DNA from: Leptolyngbyaceae cyanobacterium T60_A2020_046
GTDB lineage: Bacteria > Cyanobacteriota > Cyanobacteriia > Phormidesmidales > Phormidesmidaceae
Length of the DNA stretch: 64,000 nucleotides
Assembly: GCA_015272155.1 (NCBI GenBank)
Contig: JACYME010000090.1
Location: 1-64,000 of the forward strand
Direction of reading: 5' to 3'
The stretch's first letter is position 1. Each line of letters begins with the position of its first letter. A program made the translations under genes and the position numbers. The notes beneath the pieces were generated by a model. That model was not told the origin of the DNA. It did no database searches and saw only the letters and a list, made by a program, of their open reading frames with translations. Shown here piece by piece: positions 62,990 to 64,000 of this stretch.

Positions 62990-64000
62990 CTAAGCAGTCC
63001 GCAGCCGCAGCAGCCAGATCTGGGTGGTTTGAGTCTCGGCAAAGTTGTCGTCGCTGATCAGCCATAGGCTGGTGCCGCCCCCGCGCAGCGGTGGCCCCAG
63101 GGTCATGCCTTCCAGATTGTCCGGGCGGGGATCCAGCGGGGAAAGATCCAGCAAAAGCTGCTTTTGAATGGGGGTGATGCCATCCAGGGGGCGCGGCAGC
63201 TCAGCCAGGGTGCTGGTGTCGGTGGCGGGGCCAGAGGCAAGCTGAAAGAGCTTGACCGCAAAGCCGCCCAAGCCGTAGGCCCGCTCTAGCGCCAAAAAGT
63301 GCCCTCCTGCGTCGAGGGCAACGAGGGCTGTGAGGCCATCGACCACAGACCCCAAGGGCTCTAGCTCTAGGGGATAGGCGTGCTCTGAGATGAGGGTGGA
63401 TTGGTTGGGGCCAATCAGGTAGTGCAGGAGTCGCCCGGTGAGAGGGTTTGCCGGGTCGTCGTCATAGTCTTGGGCCAGGGCAGATTCCGTCGCAGTAAAC
63501 AGGCGAAAGGGCTCAAACTCGCCGCCGCCCGTTGGGCTCAGGGTGAGGGATTCAAGGCCGAGGTTGGTGCGAATGCCTCGGCTGGGGGGAGTGGCGTCAT
63601 CGGGCAGGTAGCGATCGGGCAGGCGCAGGACGGTTCTGAGTTGGCCGGTGGCGCGATCGTATTCGTTGAGCAGTGGGGGGCTGCCTGCGCTGGGGACGCC
63701 TTCGCTGCTGATGAAAAGGGAGTCGCGGGGCGACAGGGCCATGCCTTCGGGGTCAAGCTGGTTGGGGGGGTAGGGCTCGCCGCTGGTGTCGCGCAGCAGG
63801 GTGACATTGGTGACCGCGATCGCGCCAATCTTCGGGTCGTCTCCCGGCGTTATCTCCAGGTTGAGGGTATAGACACGGGGCGGAGCCTGGGTGCCGCGAT
63901 CGTCCGAGAGGGCATAGAACTGGTTGCGCTGGCGATCGTAGGCGAGGGCAGAAAGGCCGCCCACGGGGGTGCCGTCGAAGGTTTGGGGCGGCAGGGTGGC
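62990..64000 (-). CDS. Phytase-like esterase, N-terminus beyond the right edge
   Basis: At least 336 aa; the frame is open to the window end, so the start and any signal peptide are missing. The text GGLSALAYDRQRNQFYALSDD, followed by LDPEGMALSPRDSLFISSEG (both cited in part) and NLEGMTLGPPLRGGGTSLWLISDDN, matches the 'esterase-like activity of phytase' family, beta-propeller proteins usually exported. The family name is by homology; enzyme activity of most members is not shown. It ends 252 bases before sqdB's start region. Confidence 0.85.
   Translation of the reverse strand, partial: ATLPPQTFDGTPVGGLSALAYDRQRNQFYALSDDRGTQAPPRVYTLNLEITPGDDPKIGAIAVTNVTLLRDTSGEPYPPNQLDPEGMALSPRDSLFISSEGVPSAGSPPLLNEYDRATGQLRTVLRLPDRYLPDDATPPSRGIRTNLGLESLTLSPTGGGEFEPFRLFTATESALAQDYDDDPANPLTGRLLHYLIGPNQSTLISEHAYPLELEPLGSVVDGLTALVALDAGGHFLALERAYGLGGFAVKLFQLASGPATDTSTLAELPRPLDGITPIQKQLLLDLSPLDPRPDNLEGMTLGPPLRGGGTSLWLISDDNFAETQTTQIWLLRLRTA

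Overview
The window is chromosomal DNA from a cyanobacterium. The octamer GCGATCGC (HIP1) and its core recur throughout, inside and outside genes. Lineage-specific genes include petG (cytochrome b6f), cytochrome cM, a cytochrome c6B/C-type protein, sqdB/sqdX for sulfolipid, group-3 sigma factor SigF, a CyaC-type adenylate cyclase, the small families DUF3285 and DUF2555, and a cynABDS cyanate cassette. The DNA is GC-rich for a cyanobacterium. I cannot name the genus from sequence alone. Nearly everything looks like core chromosome: no transposase, integrase, CRISPR array, rRNA or prophage was seen.

Layout. 1-2.1 kb: a membrane-anchored solute-binding-like protein translationally coupled to an unrecognised gene that runs off the left edge. 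2.3-6.6 kb: cytM, petG, lgt, a sulfatase-like hydrolase and a PKHD-type dioxygenase. 6.8-14.1 kb: dapF, surE, a DUF318 permease with its TIGR03943 partner, an Ig-like secreted protein and a histidine kinase. 14.2-19.3 kb: gcvP, a methyltransferase and sigF. 19.8-23 kb: a tight prfB-DUF3285-ybeY-dgkA-trpG operon, with prfB needing a programmed +1 frameshift. 23-29 kb: an MBL-fold protein, pepP, a decayed patch (ferritin-like gene plus uppS fragment) and an M3 peptidase. 29-34.7 kb: PrxQ, Nudix, an alpha/beta-hydrolase-fold protein without its nucleophile, a PPP phosphatase, yidD and an ABC-F ATPase. 35.6-38.4 kb: gpmI, secG and a GNAT protein. 39-45 kb: cyaC, a TonB-like protein, tRNA-Gly and a PAS kinase. 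45.5-49.2 kb: a Ser/Thr kinase split by an amber codon, a caspase-like protease with an EF-hand loop and a DUF1348 protein. 49.3-56.3 kb: the cyanate cassette preceded by a small CxxC ORF, an NtcA-like box and a divergent AraC-type regulator/PAS-kinase pair. 56.5-64 kb: cobO, tRNA-Arg, DUF2555-coaBC-cytochrome c6-like, sqdB/sqdX and a truncated phytase-like esterase.

How it fits together. The cyn genes form one minus-strand unit: import of cyanate (CynA, CynB, CynD), then cyanase, which releases ammonium and CO2, with a box expected to bring it under nitrogen control. CyaC is of the class IIIb type known to respond to bicarbonate. With four histidine kinases (counting the kinase domain within CyaC), one AraC-type response regulator, SigF, a Ser/Thr kinase and a PPP phosphatase, the window is rich in signalling. 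The features most worth a second look are the small ORF coupled to cynA, the amber-split kinase, the decayed ferritin/uppS patch, the dispersed 68-bp repeat, and the enzymes with replaced catalytic residues.
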